Positions 18,469 through 29,456 are shown, counted from the first letter of the stretch. The stretch: DNA of 64,000 nt from Pantoea wallisii (GCF_002095485.1 NZ_MLFS01000009.1:1-64000); one strand, 5' to 3'. The notes: a model not told the origin generated them from the sequence alone. Numbers and translations are program-made.

Positions 18469-20467
18469 TCATACGGGTCGAATACTCTCTTCATCCAGGT
18501 CCGCATCGAAGAAACGACGCAGCATCTGGATATGCGTATCGCTTGCGATTGACTGGCGCGCCTGCGCCAGCTTCTCTTCATAAATGGCCTGACGCCACTC
18601 CAGCGGCGTTAACACCGCGGGATTATCATCTTCTACTATAGCCAATTCAATCGACTGGCCGGCTGCCTGGCTCAGCGCCTCCTGAATCGCCTGACGCGCG
18701 GAAGCAGAGTTAAGATGGCGCTGGCTGCTGCGCAGATGCAGCGTAACCCCCTGCTCATTCACCTCTTTCCACGCGTTCAGCGCCACCTGCTGCACCAGTT
18801 TGGGCAGCGTCAGGCTGGCAATCTCTGCCGCCCAGGCGTCGCGCTGCAGCGCCTCTTCTGCCAGCCTGAGGGATAGCTCAGGGGTTTTCTCATGCTCCAG
18901 CGCAGAACGCAAGGCTTTTGGCGTTGCGACCGGCTCCGGCGTTATCGCCTCCTGCTGCTGCGCTTTCCAGCGATAAGCTTCCGGTTTAGCCGGGGTTTTT
19001 ACTGCCGGTTCAGAGGCGCGCTGCTGCACCCGCTCCGTGACGCTTGCCAGACGCTCCAGCGCCGGATTTGCCGGCCGCGCGGAACGCGCTGCCGGCTCAC
19101 TCTTTTTTGCCTTGCCGGCTCCCTGACGCAGCAACTGCGTTCGCGCCTGTAATAGCTGACTGGTGGCATCCGGCAGCGTCTCCGGCGCCGATTGCATATC
19201 CGGATAATCATCGGATGGCGGCGGCTCATCGCTGACGGGCGGCGCCATCTGCGGCTGCGCGGCTGGTGCCGGCGGCGCTTTTGCGGCTGGGTGCGGCTTT
19301 TGCTGCCGGCGCGGCAGGCGCAACCTGCGGTGCTGCCTGCGGCATCAGCGACGGGCGTGCAACCGGTTCAGCAATCGTTGCCTGTGGGTGAAACGCCAGC
19401 GCACGCAGCAGCGTCATCTCAATACCAAGACGGCGATCCGGCGCCAGCGGTAGATCTTTGCGTCCCATCAGCAGCGTTTGATAGTAGAGCTGGACATCGG
19501 CTGGCGGCAGCACGCGGGCTAAATCGCGCAGGCGCTGCGCCTGGCTGGCATCATCTTCCCCCAGTGAGCCGGGCAGCAGCTGCACCATGGCTATGCGGTG
19601 CAGTAAACGCAGCATCTCTACCAGCAGCGCTTCCCACTCCACACCGCGTGAGGCAGCCTGATTCAGCAGCGCCATCACCTGTTCGCCGTTACCCTCTGCC
19701 AGCGCTTCAATCAGCGCCAGCGGCTGTTCGTCATCCAGCGTGCCGAGCATCTGCGCCACGGTTTCACGCGTGACGCTGCCCTGGCCCATGGCAATCGCCT
19801 GATCGGTCAGGCTAAGCGCATCGCGCATACTGCCATCGGCGGCGCGCGCCAGCAGATGCAGCGCCCGCGGTTCAGCGGCGATCGCCTCCTGCTGCAGCAC
19901 GTGCGCCAGCTGCTGCTGAATCTGTTCAACATCGAGTGCTTTAAGGTGGAACTGCAGGCAGCGCGACAAAATAGTGACCGGCAGCTTCTGCGGATCGGTG
20001 GTCGCCAGCAGGAACTTCACGTGTGAAGGCGGCTCTTCGAGCGTTTTCAGCAGCGCATTAAAACTGTGGCGCGACAGCATATGCACTTCATCGATCAGAT
20101 AGACCTTGAAGCGCCCGCGCGCCGGTGCGTACTGCACGTTATCCAGCAGATCGCGCGTATCTTCCACTTTCGTGCGTGAAGCCGCATCGATCTCAATCAG
20201 ATCAACGAAACGACCCTGCTCGATTTCACGACAGTTATCACACTGACCGCATGGCGTTGCCGTAATCCCGGTTTCACAGTTGAGGCCCTTTGCCAGCAAA
20301 CGCGCAATCGAGGTCTTACCCACGCCGCGTGTGCCGGAGAAGAGATAAGCATGATGGATGCGTCCCAGTGATAACCCGTTAGCCAGCGCGGTCAGCACAT
20401 GTTCCTGACCGACTACGTCAGCGAAGGCCTGGGGACGCCATTTTCGCGCAAGTACCTGATAGCTCAT
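18469..20467 (-). CDS. dnaX: DNA polymerase III tau/gamma subunit DnaX; one extra base breaks the frame here
   Basis: Clamp-loader ATPase; tau also ties the polymerase cores and the helicase together. Seen: Walker A GTRGVGKT, a four-cysteine zinc module ([16 protein letters not shown]), DEVHML and sensor region in the first 370 residues; a proline/alanine-rich linker; then tau domains IV-V ending LDEESIRPV. At 19289-19291 a CCC (minus strand) where CC is expected shifts the frame: the first frame runs 20467-19226 and the tau frame continues to 18469. With one C removed tau is 665 residues. This break is separate from the natural frameshift site at 19102-19108, which would give a gamma form of about 456 residues. 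Confidence 0.93.
19094..19108 (-). other. Programmed -1 ribosomal frameshift site of dnaX
   Basis: The slippery heptamer A-AAA-AAG (complement of 19102-19108) is followed in the -1 frame by GAG-TGA (stop at 19097-19099), giving the gamma subunit ending in Lys-Lys-Glu as in E. coli. Just downstream a GCCGGC...GCCGGC inverted pair can form the stimulating stem-loop. Confidence 0.85.
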
Positions 20468-20707
20468 GTGGATTCGATCACTGGAGTTTATTGAGTTGGC
20501 ACAGCGGCACGGCTAATGAACCGGGTTCCGCCATAAGGCAAAAGGGGAAAAATGCAGCTTCGCAAACCCTGTGTATTTGGGCAGTAGTTTAACAGCCACA
20601 ACCCGATATGCCTATACCCGTCATCATTCCGCCGTAGGGCTTACGCTGGTGGGAGAGGGAGAACGTGATGAGGGTTGCGCCCCACATAAGCGCGGAGCGC
20701 ACAAGCC

Positions 20708-21259
20708 TTAATGGCCGGGGAAGTTCACCAGGCTGTAGCAGTCGATGCCCAGCGCGCTAAGGCGCTTTTCGCCGCTCAGATCGAACAGATTGATCACGAA
20801 CGCCGCATCTTTTACCTCGCCGCCAGCGCGGCGGATCAGCTTAACGGTGGCTTCGATGGTGCCGCCGGTTGCCAGCAGATCGTCCACCACCAGCACCACG
20901 TCGCCCGGAGCGATCGCATCTTTGTGCAGCTCCAGCGCATCCGAACCGTACTCCAGCTCATAGCTTTCGCTGAAGGTTTCACGCGGCAGCTTACCAGGCT
21001 TGCGCACAGGCACAAACCCCACGCCGAGGCCCAGCGCAACCGGCGCACCAAACAGGAAACCACGCGCTTCCGTTCCCACGACTTTCGTGATGCCTTTGTT
21101 ACGATAACGCTCCACCAGGATGGCGATTGACGCGGCATAGGCCTGCGGATCTTCCATCAGGCTGGTAACGTCCCGGAACAGGATGCCCGGCTTTGGATAG
21201 TCAGGGATGCTTTTGATGCTGTTTTTGATCAGTTCAAGCTGCTGCGCAGTTGCGGTCAT
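20708..21259 (-). CDS. apt: Adenine phosphoribosyltransferase Apt
   Basis: 183 residues. Makes AMP from adenine and PRPP in purine salvage. The PRPP-binding motif [13 protein letters not shown] and the adenine-side [20 protein letters not shown] are present. The start at 21259 ([13 protein letters not shown]) matches E. coli; the 25 upstream codons in the open frame are not conserved. The 240 bases between apt and dnaX hold no gene that I can see. Confidence 0.97.
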   Translation of the reverse strand: MTATAQQLELIKNSIKSIPDYPKPGILFRDVTSLMEDPQAYAASIAILVERYRNKGITKVVGTEARGFLFGAPVALGLGVGFVPVRKPGKLPRETFSESYELEYGSDALELHKDAIAPGDVVLVVDDLLATGGTIEATVKLIRRAGGEVKDAAFVINLFDLSGEKRLSALGIDCYSLVNFPGH

Positions 21260-21410
21260 AAAGGTTACGCCTGGAAAAATATCTAATACGCGCGGCTTCA
21301 GACAGCGCCAATTCCCGGAGACCGGGTTAAGCAAAGTCGTTTCTCAATGGGAAGCCACGCACGAAGATGCCCAAATCTAAGCAAACAGCCGGCTAAATGC
21401 AACCCTGACG

Positions 21411-21794
21411 CTACGGTTCGCGCACGTTGGTACTCTCTGCCACCACCGGAATGCGCCACATAAACAGCAGCAGCAGACATAACATCACGCCCAGCAGGAT
21501 GCGCACCCACAGCAGGTGCACCAGCCAGGCCGAAAGGGCAAAGGTGATGACAATCAGCAACATGGCACGCCCTTTCGCCCCTGGCGGCATAGCGCGATGC
21601 TGCTGCCAGTGGCGAAGGTAACGGCCAAAAGGTGAGCGCCACAGCAGCCAGTGATGAAAACGCGGTGACGAGCGGGCAAAACACCAGGCAGCCAGTAACA
21701 TGAATGGCGTGGTCGGTAATAATGGTAATACAATGCCCAGCGTGCCCAGCACAATCGCCAGCCAGCCCAGGCTTAACAGTAAAATGCGCTGCAT
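21411..21794 (-). CDS. ybaN: DUF454 inner-membrane protein YbaN
   Basis: 127 residues with about three membrane segments. The family pattern LGWLAIVLGTLGIVLPLLPTTPFMLLAAWCFARSSPRFH is clear. Function unknown. It is divergent from priC with 58 bases between the starts, as in E. coli. Confidence 0.93.
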   Translation of the reverse strand: MQRILLLSLGWLAIVLGTLGIVLPLLPTTPFMLLAAWCFARSSPRFHHWLLWRSPFGRYLRHWQQHRAMPPGAKGRAMLLIVITFALSAWLVHLLWVRILLGVMLCLLLLFMWRIPVVAESTNVREP

Positions 21795-21852
21795 GCCGGA
21801 TGCCTGAAAAGAGTTATAACAGCGCTACGTTAACACAGACGGAACTTTTGTC

Positions 21853-22361
21853 ATGCCCCAACCGCCCGCCCAACAGCGTCTAAGCACAATGATTGACCAG
21901 CTGCGCCAGCAGATTGCGCAGCAGCCAGACGGTGCCTGCCGGCAGCCACGCTTTGATAGCCAGCTGTTTCGCTGTAAAGGCACGCGACTGGCCGACTATC
22001 TGCTTGAGCTGGAGCACAATGCGGCGCAGCTTGCCGCGACAGCGGATGTGATGCGCCGTCAGTGGCTGGGGGAGAAGATTCTCGATCAGATCGCCGCGCT
22101 CCAGCGCGAGTGCCAGAGCCAGCAGCTGCGTGTGGCGCGCGAACGCCCCCGCAGCGATCCGCGCCAGCGTAAGCGTGACGAATATCAGGCTATGAAACAC
22201 GCCTGCTGGCGATGCTGCAACAGCGCGAGCAGCATCTGGCGCGCGTTGAAACGCTGAGCGTTCAGCAGCAGCTGATTCGTGAGGTGGAGATCTTACAGGA
22301 GCGTCTGGCGCGTTGTCGCGCCGCGATGCAAAAACTGGAGCTGCAATCCACCCGCGCCTGA
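21853..22361 (+). CDS. priC: Primosomal replication protein PriC, frameshifted in this sequence
   Basis: Acts in PriA-independent restart of stalled forks by loading DnaB. The open frame from 21853 turns to nonsense after DEYQ. Adding one C at 22190-22191 (CAGGCTATG to CAGGCCTATG) restores YETRLLAMLQQREQHL and a basic helical C-terminus ending in TGA at 22359-22361. The result is about 169 residues, near E. coli PriC (175). The end is rich in Q, R and L, as expected for this small helical protein. The position between ybaN and ybaM also supports the call. Confidence 0.8.
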
Positions 22362-22412
22362 ATCGCGCGCATGCTCCTCTATACTGATTGCAGCATGAAA
22401 CAGGAGGTCATC

Positions 22413-22656
22413 ATGACACTCGTCATCTGGATAGTGATTGGCCTGGCCGCCGGCTGGCTGAAGCGCGTGCTGTTTCCCGGCCGGCGGCGGATTTATCCCT
22501 ACGCTGGTGCTGGCAGTGATTGGCGCGCTGATCGGCGGCTATATTACCGCCTATTTTACCTCTGGCGATCTCAGTACGCTGCATCCGGCCGGATTTATCA
22601 TGGCATTGGCTGGTGCGCTGGTTATGTTACTGGTTGCCGCCAAATTACGCATTTAG
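22413..22656 (+). CDS. GlsB/YeaQ/YmgE-family small membrane protein, frameshifted in this sequence
   Basis: The ATG at 22413 follows AGGAGG with five bases between. The start [23 protein letters not shown] is followed after a one-base shift near 22481-22482 (GGCCGGCGG where GGCGGCGG is expected) by [20 protein letters not shown] and a third membrane helix ending LLVAAKLRI with TAG at 22654-22656. Corrected length is about 80 residues with three helices, typical of transglycosylase-associated (GlsB/YeaQ) proteins. Function unknown; family members often belong to general stress regulons. It is absent from this place in E. coli. Confidence 0.75.
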
Positions 22657-22664
22657 GAGAGAAG

Positions 22665-22820
22665 ATGTCGCTGGAAACCGCACCCGATGAGATCAAACTG
22701 GCGGTCGATTTGATTCAGCTGCTGGAAGAGAACCATGTACCTGCCGCTACCGTGCTGGCGGCGCTGGCAATAGTCCAGCGCGATTATCAGCAGAAGCAGG
22801 CTGTCGAGCAGCAGGCTTAG
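22665..22820 (+). CDS. rsmS: Small protein RsmS (YbaM)
   Basis: 51 residues: [20 protein letters not shown] and [14 protein letters not shown] match E. coli YbaM (53 residues). RsmS was described as a pleiotropic regulator in Pectobacterium; its mechanism is not settled. The ATG at 22665 follows AGGAGAGAAG. Its last four bases overlap the convergent acrR. Confidence 0.9.
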   Translation: MSLETAPDEIKLAVDLIQLLEENHVPAATVLAALAIVQRDYQQKQAVEQQA

Positions 22821-23455
22821 CGTCCGGCAGCCAGCGTGGGGCTCAGCCGCAGCATATCGATAAAGGCGTCCACCAGCTGCGGCGCCTCCTCGGCCAGATC
22901 AAAACTGTCGGGATTGAACAGCCAGCTCTCCATCATGCCGTTAATATAGCCGCGCATTAGCAGGGCCGCCTGCCGGGTGTTCAGGCCGGCGGGCAGCTGG
23001 CCAGCCTCAATACAGAGACGCAGCACCTCTTCGATACGATCATAACAGGTCTGCAAGAGTCCCTGCTGTATGGCCATTAAGGTAGTCATTTCGCCAACGA
23101 ACTCACATTTATGGAAGATAATCTCCATTAATGCGCGTCTTTGCGGGTCCTTTGCTGTGGCGTCAAGGATATAGATCAGCATCGAACGCATTACAGAAAG
23201 TGGATCGCCAGGGTATTTTGTCTGATACTCAAGTTCCACATCGTCAAGCCCAGCGTCACAACGTAGCCAGATCTCCTGTAACAGATCGGCTTTATTTTTA
23301 AAGTGCCAGTAGATAGCACCGCGTGTGACGCCGGCGGCTGTGGCGATATCCGCCAGTGTGGTTGCGGCCACACCGTGTACAGAAAAGTGAGCTAATGCGG
23401 CATCAAGAATTTGATGCCGTGTTTCAAGTGCTTGCGCTTTGGTTTTTCGTGCCAT
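22817..23455 (-). CDS. acrR: TetR-family repressor AcrR of the acrAB pump
   Basis: 212 residues. The N-terminal TetR helix-turn-helix ([23 protein letters not shown] then [18 protein letters not shown]) is followed by a ligand-binding all-helical domain. It represses acrAB and itself; bile salts, dyes and other pump substrates release it. It is divergent from acrA with the operator between. In E. coli mscK lies beyond; here rsmS follows directly. Confidence 0.96.
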   Translation of the reverse strand: MARKTKAQALETRHQILDAALAHFSVHGVAATTLADIATAAGVTRGAIYWHFKNKADLLQEIWLRCDAGLDDVELEYQTKYPGDPLSVMRSMLIYILDATAKDPQRRALMEIIFHKCEFVGEMTTLMAIQQGLLQTCYDRIEEVLRLCIEAGQLPAGLNTRQAALLMRGYINGMMESWLFNPDSFDLAEEAPQLVDAFIDMLRLSPTLAAGR

Positions 23456-23484
23456 AGAGGGCTTATTTTACAAACTGGCAAGTT

Positions 23485-23508
23485 TACATACATTTGTGAA
23501 TGTATGTA
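23485..23508. promoter_or_regulatory. AcrR operator
   Basis: A 24-bp inverted repeat with arms TACATACATT and AATGTATGTA around TGTG is identical to the E. coli AcrR-binding site in the acrR-acrA region. It lies 29 bases from the acrR start and 89 from acrA. Confidence 0.92.
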
Positions 23509-23597
23509 CCATAGCACGACCCGTGTTTTAACGCAGCAATGGGTTTATCGGTTTGTGATCCATTGATCATTTGATATCGGACACTAGAGGTTTATTT

Positions 23598-24788
23598 ATG
23601 AATAAAAACAGAGGATTAGCGCCTCTGGCGGCCGCCGTGATGCTTTCAGGCAGCTTTTTGTTAACAGGATGTGATGATAATAAATCCCAGCAATCCGCCC
23701 AGCAGCAACCCCCGGAAGTGGGCGTAGTCACGTTAAAAAATGAGCCGCTGAAAATCACAACTGAACTGCCAGGCCGCACATCGGCTTTCCGCGTGGCAGA
23801 AGTGCGTCCGCAGGTGTCGGGTATCATTCTGAAGCGTAATTTTGTTGAAGGCACGGATGTTAAGGCTGGCGTCTCGCTGTATCAGATCGATCCGGCCACC
23901 TACCAGGCCGCTTACGATAGCGCAAAAGGCGATTTAGCCCAGGCGCAGGCTAACGCACGCGTAGCCCAGCTGACCCTGAAACGCTATAAGCCGCTGCTGG
24001 GTACCAAGTACATCAGCCAGCAGGATTATGATAACGCAGCAGCGACAGCGGCCCAGACTGCCGCAGCGGTGCAGGCTTCACAGGCCAACGTAGAGACGGC
24101 CCGTATCAACCTGGCGTATACCAAAGTGACCTCGCCTATCAGCGGCCGGATCGGTAAATCATCCGTGACCGAAGGGGCCCTGGTCTCAAGCGGTCAGACC
24201 ACCGCTCTGGCAACCGTGCAGCAGCTCGACCCGATGTACGTTGACGTGACCCAATCCAGCGATGATTTCCTGCGTTTACGTGGGGAGCTGGAGTCCGGTC
24301 AGCTGAAGCAGAACGACGGCAAAGCGAACGTTACCCTGCTGATGCAAGACGGCAGCGCCTATAAGCAGCCCGGCACGCTGGAGTTCTCTGATGTGACCGT
24401 GGATGAAACCACCGGCTCCATCACCCTGCGCGCCATCTTCCCGAACCCGGACCATCGTCTGTTACCTGGCATGTTTGTGCGCGCGCGTCTGGATGAAGGC
24501 ACCAACCCGAACGCCCTGCTGGTTCCTCAGCAAGGTGTGACCCGTACGCCAACCGGTGAAGCCAGCGCCATGGTTGTCGGCGCAGACAACAAAGTTGAAG
24601 TGCGTAAGATCACCGCAAATCAGGCATTTGGCGACAAATGGCTGGTGACCGAAGGTCTTAAAGAGGGCGATCGCGTGATTACCGTAGGTACTCAGCGTGC
24701 GAAACCGGGTGCGCAGGTGACGCCACAAGAAGTCAAAGACGATGCCAATGCACTACCAGATTCACAGTCTGCTAAATCATCGTCATAA
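23598..24788 (+). CDS. acrA: Multidrug efflux periplasmic adaptor AcrA
   Basis: 396 residues. Lipoprotein signal with lipobox LTGC (mature Cys near residue 24), then barrel-sandwich (lipoyl), alpha-hairpin with QAQANARVAQLTLKRYKPLL, beta-barrel and membrane-proximal domains. AcrA joins AcrB to the TolC channel. The start at 23598 (MNKNRGLAPLAAAV) matches E. coli; the nine earlier codons in the open frame do not. acrB follows 17 bases later in one operon. Confidence 0.97.
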   Translation: MNKNRGLAPLAAAVMLSGSFLLTGCDDNKSQQSAQQQPPEVGVVTLKNEPLKITTELPGRTSAFRVAEVRPQVSGIILKRNFVEGTDVKAGVSLYQIDPATYQAAYDSAKGDLAQAQANARVAQLTLKRYKPLLGTKYISQQDYDNAAATAAQTAAAVQASQANVETARINLAYTKVTSPISGRIGKSSVTEGALVSSGQTTALATVQQLDPMYVDVTQSSDDFLRLRGELESGQLKQNDGKANVTLLMQDGSAYKQPGTLEFSDVTVDETTGSITLRAIFPNPDHRLLPGMFVRARLDEGTNPNALLVPQQGVTRTPTGEASAMVVGADNKVEVRKITANQAFGDKWLVTEGLKEGDRVITVGTQRAKPGAQVTPQEVKDDANALPDSQSAKSSS

Positions 24789-24805
24789 ACAGGAGCCGTT
24801 GATAC

Positions 24806-27800
24806 ATGGCTAAGTTCTTTATCGATCGCCCCATTTTCGCCTGGGTGCTCGCCATCATTATTATGCTGGCGGGTGCGCTATCGATTATCAACCTGCCGAT
24901 TGAGCAATATCCCAACGTTGCGCCACCGGCGGTTGAAATTCAGGCCTCTTATCCGGGCGCAGATGCGAAAACGCTGCAGGATTCGGTAACCCAGGTTATC
25001 GAGCAAAACATGAACGGCATCGACGGGCTGATGTATATGTCCTCGAGCAGTGACTCGTCCGGTACGCTGACGCTGACGCTGACTTTCCAGTCCGGTACGG
25101 ATGCGGATATCGCGCAGGTTCAGGTGCAGAACAAACTGCAGCTGGCCATGCCGCTGCTGCCGCAGGAAGTACAGCAACAGGGGATTCAGGTTAAGAAATC
25201 CTCCAGCAGCTTCCTGATGGTAGCCGGTTTCGTTAGCGAAGATGGCAGCATGACGCAGAATGACATCTCTGACTATGTTGCCTCTAACATCAAAGACCCT
25301 ATCAGCCGTACGCCGGGTGTTGGTGATACGCAGGTATTTGGTGCGCAGTATGCGATGCGCATCTGGCTTGATCCGCACAAACTCAACAACTACCAGCTGA
25401 CGCCGGTGGATGTGATCAGTGCGCTGCAAACCCAGAACACCCAGGTGGCTGCCGGTCAGCTGGGCGGTACGCCACCGGCGCCGGGTCAGCAGCTCAACGC
25501 CTCCATCATTGCGCAAACCCGTCTGACCTCCACCGACGAGTTCGGCAATATCATGCTGAAGGTGAATCAGGATGGTTCGCAGGTGCGCCTGCGTGACGTT
25601 GCGAAGATCGAGCTCGGGGGTGAAAACTACGAGATCATCGCGCGTTACAACGGGAAACCCGCCTCCGGTATCGGTGTTAAACTGGCGACCGGCGCTAACG
25701 CCCTGGACACGGCTGACGCGGTGAAAGCGGAGCTGGCGAAGCTGGAACCGTTCTTCCCGTCAGGCATGAAAACCGTCTACCCGTACGACACCACGCCGTT
25801 CGTTAAGATCTCAATCTTCGAAGTGGTTAAAACGCTGTTTGAAGCCATTGTGCTGGTGTTCCTGGTGATGTATCTGTTCCTGCAGAACTTCCGCGCCACG
25901 CTGATTCCAACCATTGCGGTGCCGGTCGTCCTGCTGGGGACCTTTGCCATTATCAGCGCCTTTGGCTACTCGATAAACACGCTGACGATGTTCGGTATGG
26001 TGCTTGCCATCGGCCTGCTGGTGGATGACGCCATCGTGGTGGTCGAGAACGTTGAGCGCGTGATGGCGGAAGAGGGTCTGCCGCCAAAAGAGGCGACCCG
26101 CCGTTCAATGGAGCAGATTCAGGGTGCGCTGGTGGGGATCGCGCTGGTTCTGTCAGCGGTATTTATCCCGATGGCCTTCTTCGGCGGTTCAACCGGTGTT
26201 ATCTATCGCCAGTTCTCCATCACCATCGTTTCAGCGATGGCGCTGTCGGTGCTGGTGGCGTTGATTCTGACGCCGGCGCTGTGCGCCACAATGCTGAAGC
26301 CGATCAAGAAGGGCGACCACGGCAAAACCACTGGTTTCTTTGGCTGGTTTAACCGCTTGTTTGATAAGAGCACCAACCACTACGTCGATAGCGTAGGCCA
26401 TATCATCCGTAGTACCGGTCGCTATCTGGTTATCTATCTGGTGATCGTTGTCGGTATGGCTTACCTGTTCCTGAAACTGCCCTCCTCCTTCCTGCCGGAA
26501 GAGGATCAGGGTCTGTTACTGGCACAGGCGCAGCTGCCTGCCGGCGCGACTCAGGAACGTACCCAGAAAGTGCTGGATCAGGTGACCGATTACTTCCTGA
26601 CCAAAGAGAAAGACAGCGTTAACTCGGTGTTTACCGTTAACGGCTTCGGCTTCGCCGGTCGTGGTCAGAACACCGGTATCGCCTTCGTCAGCCTCAAGCC
26701 ATGGGATGAGCGTAGCGATGCCAGCCTGAAAGTGCCGGCCATTGCCGGACGTGCGATGCAGGCGCTGGGTCAGATTAAAGATGCGATGGTGTTCCCGTTC
26801 AACCTGCCAGCGATTATCGAACTGGGTAACGCAACCGGCTTTGACTTCCAGCTGATTGACCAGGGTAACCTCGGCCATGAGAAGCTGACTGCCGCGCGTA
26901 ACCAGCTGTTTGGCATGATCGCCCAGCATCCGGATACGCTGGTTGGCGTGCGTCCAAATGGTCTGGAAGATACGCCGCAGTACAAGCTGATCATCGATCA
27001 GGAGAAAGCGCAGGCGCTGGGTGTGTCGCTGTCTGACATTAACACCACGCTGGGTGCTGCCTGGGGCGGCTCTTACGTCAATGACTTCATTGACCGTGGC
27101 CGCGTCAAGAAAGTGTACGTGATGGGTAAAGCCGATTCGCGCATGCTGCCGGATGACATCAGCAAGTGGTACGTGCGCAACAGCGCAGGCACCATGGTGC
27201 CGTTCTCCAGCTTCTCCTCGGCGAAGTGGCAGTACGGTTCACCGCGCCTGGAGCGCTATAACGGTCTCCCATCAATGGAGATCCTGGGTCAGGCTGCACC
27301 GGGCAAGAGCTCGGGTGATGCCATGAACCTGATGGAAGAGCTGGCGGGCAAACTGCCGGCAGGTATTGGTTACGACTGGACCGGCATGTCCTATCAGGAA
27401 CGTCTCTCCGGTAACCAGGCACCTGCGCTCTATGCGATCTCACTGATTGTGGTGTTCCTGTGTCTGGCGGCACTGTATGAGAGCTGGTCAATTCCGTTCT
27501 CGGTCATGCTGGTGGTACCGCTGGGCGTAATTGGTGCGCTGATCTTTACCACGCTGCGTGGCCTGAGTAACGACGTCTACTTCGTGGTAGGGCTGTTGAC
27601 CACCATCGGCCTCTCGGCGAAGAACGCCATCCTGATTGTTGAATTCGCCAAGGATTTGATGGAGAAGGAGGGCAAAGGCCTGGTGGAGTCAACGCTGGAA
27701 GCCTCACGTATGCGTCTGCGTCCGATTCTGATGACGTCACTGGCGTTTATCCTCGGCGTACTGCCGCTGGCAATCAGCAGCGGTGCCGGTTCCGGCGCAC

Positions 27801-27955
27801 AGAACGCCGTTGGTACAGGCGTGATGGGCGGCATGGTGACCGCGACAGCGCTGGCGATCTTCTTCGTGCCGGTGTTCTTCGTGGTGGTGCGCCGCCGTTT
27901 CAGCAAAAATAAATCGGAGCTGGAACAAGGGCATCCGACAGAGCAGAACCACTAA
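24806..27955 (+). CDS. acrB: RND multidrug efflux transporter AcrB
   Basis: 1049 residues, the same as E. coli. Twelve membrane helices with two large periplasmic loops. The proton relay Asp-Asp of TM4 is seen in [18 protein letters not shown], and TM10 carries the conserved lysine in [18 protein letters not shown]. The inner-membrane pump works as a trimer with AcrA and TolC, driven by proton flow, on bile salts, dyes, detergents and antibiotics. The start [14 protein letters not shown] follows AGGAGCCGTTGATAC. Confidence 0.98.
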   Translation: MAKFFIDRPIFAWVLAIIIMLAGALSIINLPIEQYPNVAPPAVEIQASYPGADAKTLQDSVTQVIEQNMNGIDGLMYMSSSSDSSGTLTLTLTFQSGTDADIAQVQVQNKLQLAMPLLPQEVQQQGIQVKKSSSSFLMVAGFVSEDGSMTQNDISDYVASNIKDPISRTPGVGDTQVFGAQYAMRIWLDPHKLNNYQLTPVDVISALQTQNTQVAAGQLGGTPPAPGQQLNASIIAQTRLTSTDEFGNIMLKVNQDGSQVRLRDVAKIELGGENYEIIARYNGKPASGIGVKLATGANALDTADAVKAELAKLEPFFPSGMKTVYPYDTTPFVKISIFEVVKTLFEAIVLVFLVMYLFLQNFRATLIPTIAVPVVLLGTFAIISAFGYSINTLTMFGMVLAIGLLVDDAIVVVENVERVMAEEGLPPKEATRRSMEQIQGALVGIALVLSAVFIPMAFFGGSTGVIYRQFSITIVSAMALSVLVALILTPALCATMLKPIKKGDHGKTTGFFGWFNRLFDKSTNHYVDSVGHIIRSTGRYLVIYLVIVVGMAYLFLKLPSSFLPEEDQGLLLAQAQLPAGATQERTQKVLDQVTDYFLTKEKDSVNSVFTVNGFGFAGRGQNTGIAFVSLKPWDERSDASLKVPAIAGRAMQALGQIKDAMVFPFNLPAIIELGNATGFDFQLIDQGNLGHEKLTAARNQLFGMIAQHPDTLVGVRPNGLEDTPQYKLIIDQEKAQALGVSLSDINTTLGAAWGGSYVNDFIDRGRVKKVYVMGKADSRMLPDDISKWYVRNSAGTMVPFSSFSSAKWQYGSPRLERYNGLPSMEILGQAAPGKSSGDAMNLMEELAGKLPAGIGYDWTGMSYQERLSGNQAPALYAISLIVVFLCLAALYESWSIPFSVMLVVPLGVIGALIFTTLRGLSNDVYFVVGLLTTIGLSAKNAILIVEFAKDLMEKEGKGLVESTLEASRMRLRPILMTSLAFILGVLPLAISSGAGSGAQNAVGTGVMGGMVTATALAIFFVPVFFVVVRRRFSKNKSELEQGHPTEQNH

Positions 27956-27973
27956 GTTTTACGCTCTCTTATC

Positions 27974-27999
27974 AAGGCCGCTAATGCGGCCTTTTTTTT
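27974..27999 (+). terminator. Terminator of acrAB
   Basis: AAGGCCGC-TAAT-GCGGCCTT followed by a run of Ts, 18 bases after the acrB stop. Confidence 0.9.
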
Positions 28000-28066
28000 G
28001 CCTTCCGCCCGGTGATACCCACGTAACGATCGCGGTTGCAATCAAATCCTGCCAGGTTCATACTAT

Positions 28067-28081
28067 TGTTATATTATAACA
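28067..28081. promoter_or_regulatory. Zur box upstream of rpmE2-rpmJ2
   Basis: TGTTATATTATAACA is a perfect palindrome matching the core of the enterobacterial Zur site (GAAATGTTATANTATAACATTTC type). It lies 18 bases before the rpmE2 start and would block transcription when zinc is plentiful. Confidence 0.85.
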
Positions 28082-28099
28082 TTACATGAGAGAGCAGTT

Positions 28100-28357
28100 A
28101 TGAAAGCAAATATCCATCCGCACTATCGTCCAGTGGTATTCCATGACACCACCGCCGACGAATACTTCAAAGTCGGTTCCACCATTAAGACCGATCGCAC
28201 CATCCAGTTTGAAGGGGAAGAGCTGCCGTACGTGACGCTTGATGTCTCATCAAAATCGCACGTTTACTACACCGGTAAGCAGAAAGAGTTTGCCAAAGAG
28301 GGCAGCGCCGCACGCTTCAACAAGCGTTTCGGCAGCTTCCTGACGCGCAGCAAGTAA
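28100..28357 (+). CDS. rpmE2: Type B 50S ribosomal protein L31 (zinc-independent)
   Basis: 85 residues, like E. coli YkgM. It lacks the CXXC zinc motif of the usual L31, so it can replace L31 when zinc is scarce and free the metal held in ribosomes. The start [16 protein letters not shown] is typical. A Zur box stands just upstream and rpmJ2 follows 15 bases later. Confidence 0.97.
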   Translation: MKANIHPHYRPVVFHDTTADEYFKVGSTIKTDRTIQFEGEELPYVTLDVSSKSHVYYTGKQKEFAKEGSAARFNKRFGSFLTRSK

Positions 28358-28372
28358 GCGGGGAGCAGCAGC

Positions 28373-28513
28373 ATGCAGGTGGTCAGTTCATTGCGGTCTG
28401 CCAAGACCCGTCACAAAGATTGCAAAGTCGTGCGTCGTAAAGGCCGGATTTATGTGATTTGCAAAACGAATCCGCGCTTTAAGGCGGTGCAGGGAAGAAA
28501 GAAAAAACGTTAG
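28373..28513 (+). CDS. rpmJ2: Type B 50S ribosomal protein L36 (YkgO-like)
   Basis: 46 residues: [20 protein letters not shown], then [20 protein letters not shown] and a basic tail, matching E. coli YkgO. The zinc cysteine/histidine set of the main L36 is incomplete (two cysteines remain). It is the second gene of the Zur-controlled ribosomal-protein operon and is short enough to be missed by many gene finders. Confidence 0.95.
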   Translation: MQVVSSLRSAKTRHKDCKVVRRKGRIYVICKTNPRFKAVQGRKKKR

Positions 28514-28530
28514 GAAAGTGTCGTGATAAT

Positions 28531-28557
28531 TGGCCGGGATGCTCCCCGGCTTTTTTA
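28531..28557 (+). terminator. Terminator of rpmE2-rpmJ2
   Basis: GCCGGG (28533-28538) pairs with CCCGGC (28545-28550), followed by TTTTTTATT. It separates the operon from the convergent metal ABC operon, whose last stop is at 28558. Confidence 0.85.
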
Positions 28558-29435
28558 TTACTTCATGGTCGCCAGCATGGCATCCACATTGTGCTTAAAT
28601 GCCGCAACGTAGGTCGCTGCCGGCCCGTTCGCCGCAGATAAAGCTTCCGGATAGAGTTCACCACCCGGCTGAGCGCCGGTTTCACTGGCTATCTGTTTCA
28701 CCAGGCGCGGGTCGGTCTGGTTCTCAACAAAATAGGTTTTGATATGCTCAGCTTTCAGCTGCTTAATGATTGCTGCCACATCGCTGGCGCTGGCTTCCGC
28801 TTCCGTTGAGAAGCAACCGGAGCAAGGAAGGTGACGCCATAGCGCTGACCAAAGTAGCCAAACGCATCGTGACTGGTAAGCACTTTACGCTTGCTAAGCG
28901 GCACTGCTTCGAACGATCTCTTTGCCCAGCCGTCCAGCTGTTGCAGTTGCTGAATATAGCGCTCGCCGCTTTTACGAATCTCCGCTTCATCCTGAGGATC
29001 GGCTTTGATCAATGCGTTCATCACGTTGGTGGCGTAGATCACGCCATTTTGCATGCTGTTCCACGCATGCGGATCGGTCACGGTTTTCCCCTCCTCCTCC
29101 ATCTTACGGGTGTTCACGCCGTTTGAGGCCACCACCACGTTGCCTGTGTAGCCAGATGCGCTAATCAGGCGATCCATCCAGCCCTCCATGCCCAGTCCAC
29201 TGACAAACACCACGTCCGCTTTTGCCAGCGCCTGACTATCCTGCGGCGTGGGTTCAAAGGTGTGCGGATCGCCATCCGGCCCAACCAGTGATTTCACCTT
29301 AACGTGATCGCCGCCCACCTGCTTAACGATATCCGCCAGTACGGTGAAGCTCGCCACGGCATCCACGGTTTTCGCCAGCGTCAGCGGGCTGATGAACATG
29401 GCTGCGATGGCCAGGCTCAACGGTAACTTCTTCAT
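28558..29435 (-). CDS. Metal (probably zinc) ABC transporter substrate-binding protein, frameshifted in this sequence
   Basis: Cluster 9 (ZnuA/PsaA-type) solute-binding protein with a signal peptide ending LTLA. Metal ligands expected for this fold are present: H58 in DPHTFEP, H123 in DPHAWNS, H189 in SHDAFGYFG, and the late aspartate in NQTDPRLVKQIA after the break. The His-rich loop of ZnuA is absent. One G is missing near 28814-28815 (minus strand GTTGCTTC for GTTGGCTTC); restoring it gives APVGFSTEAEAS and joins the two frames into about 292 residues. It is the last gene of the leftward operon. Zinc is inferred from the Zur boxes; manganese cannot be ruled out from the protein alone. Confidence 0.85.
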
Positions 29436-29456
29436 ACGTATCCCCTTATTATTGCA

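Noticed and set aside
18469-19323. Tau C-terminal half of dnaX as a stand-alone gene
   Set aside because: It begins at a TTG with no ribosome site and matches DnaX domains IV-V. It is joined to the N-terminal part by removing one base.
22371-22820. A 149-residue frame fusing the GlsB-like start to RsmS
   Set aside because: It arises from the extra C near 22481. The two proteins are recognisable separately, each with its own start and ribosome site.
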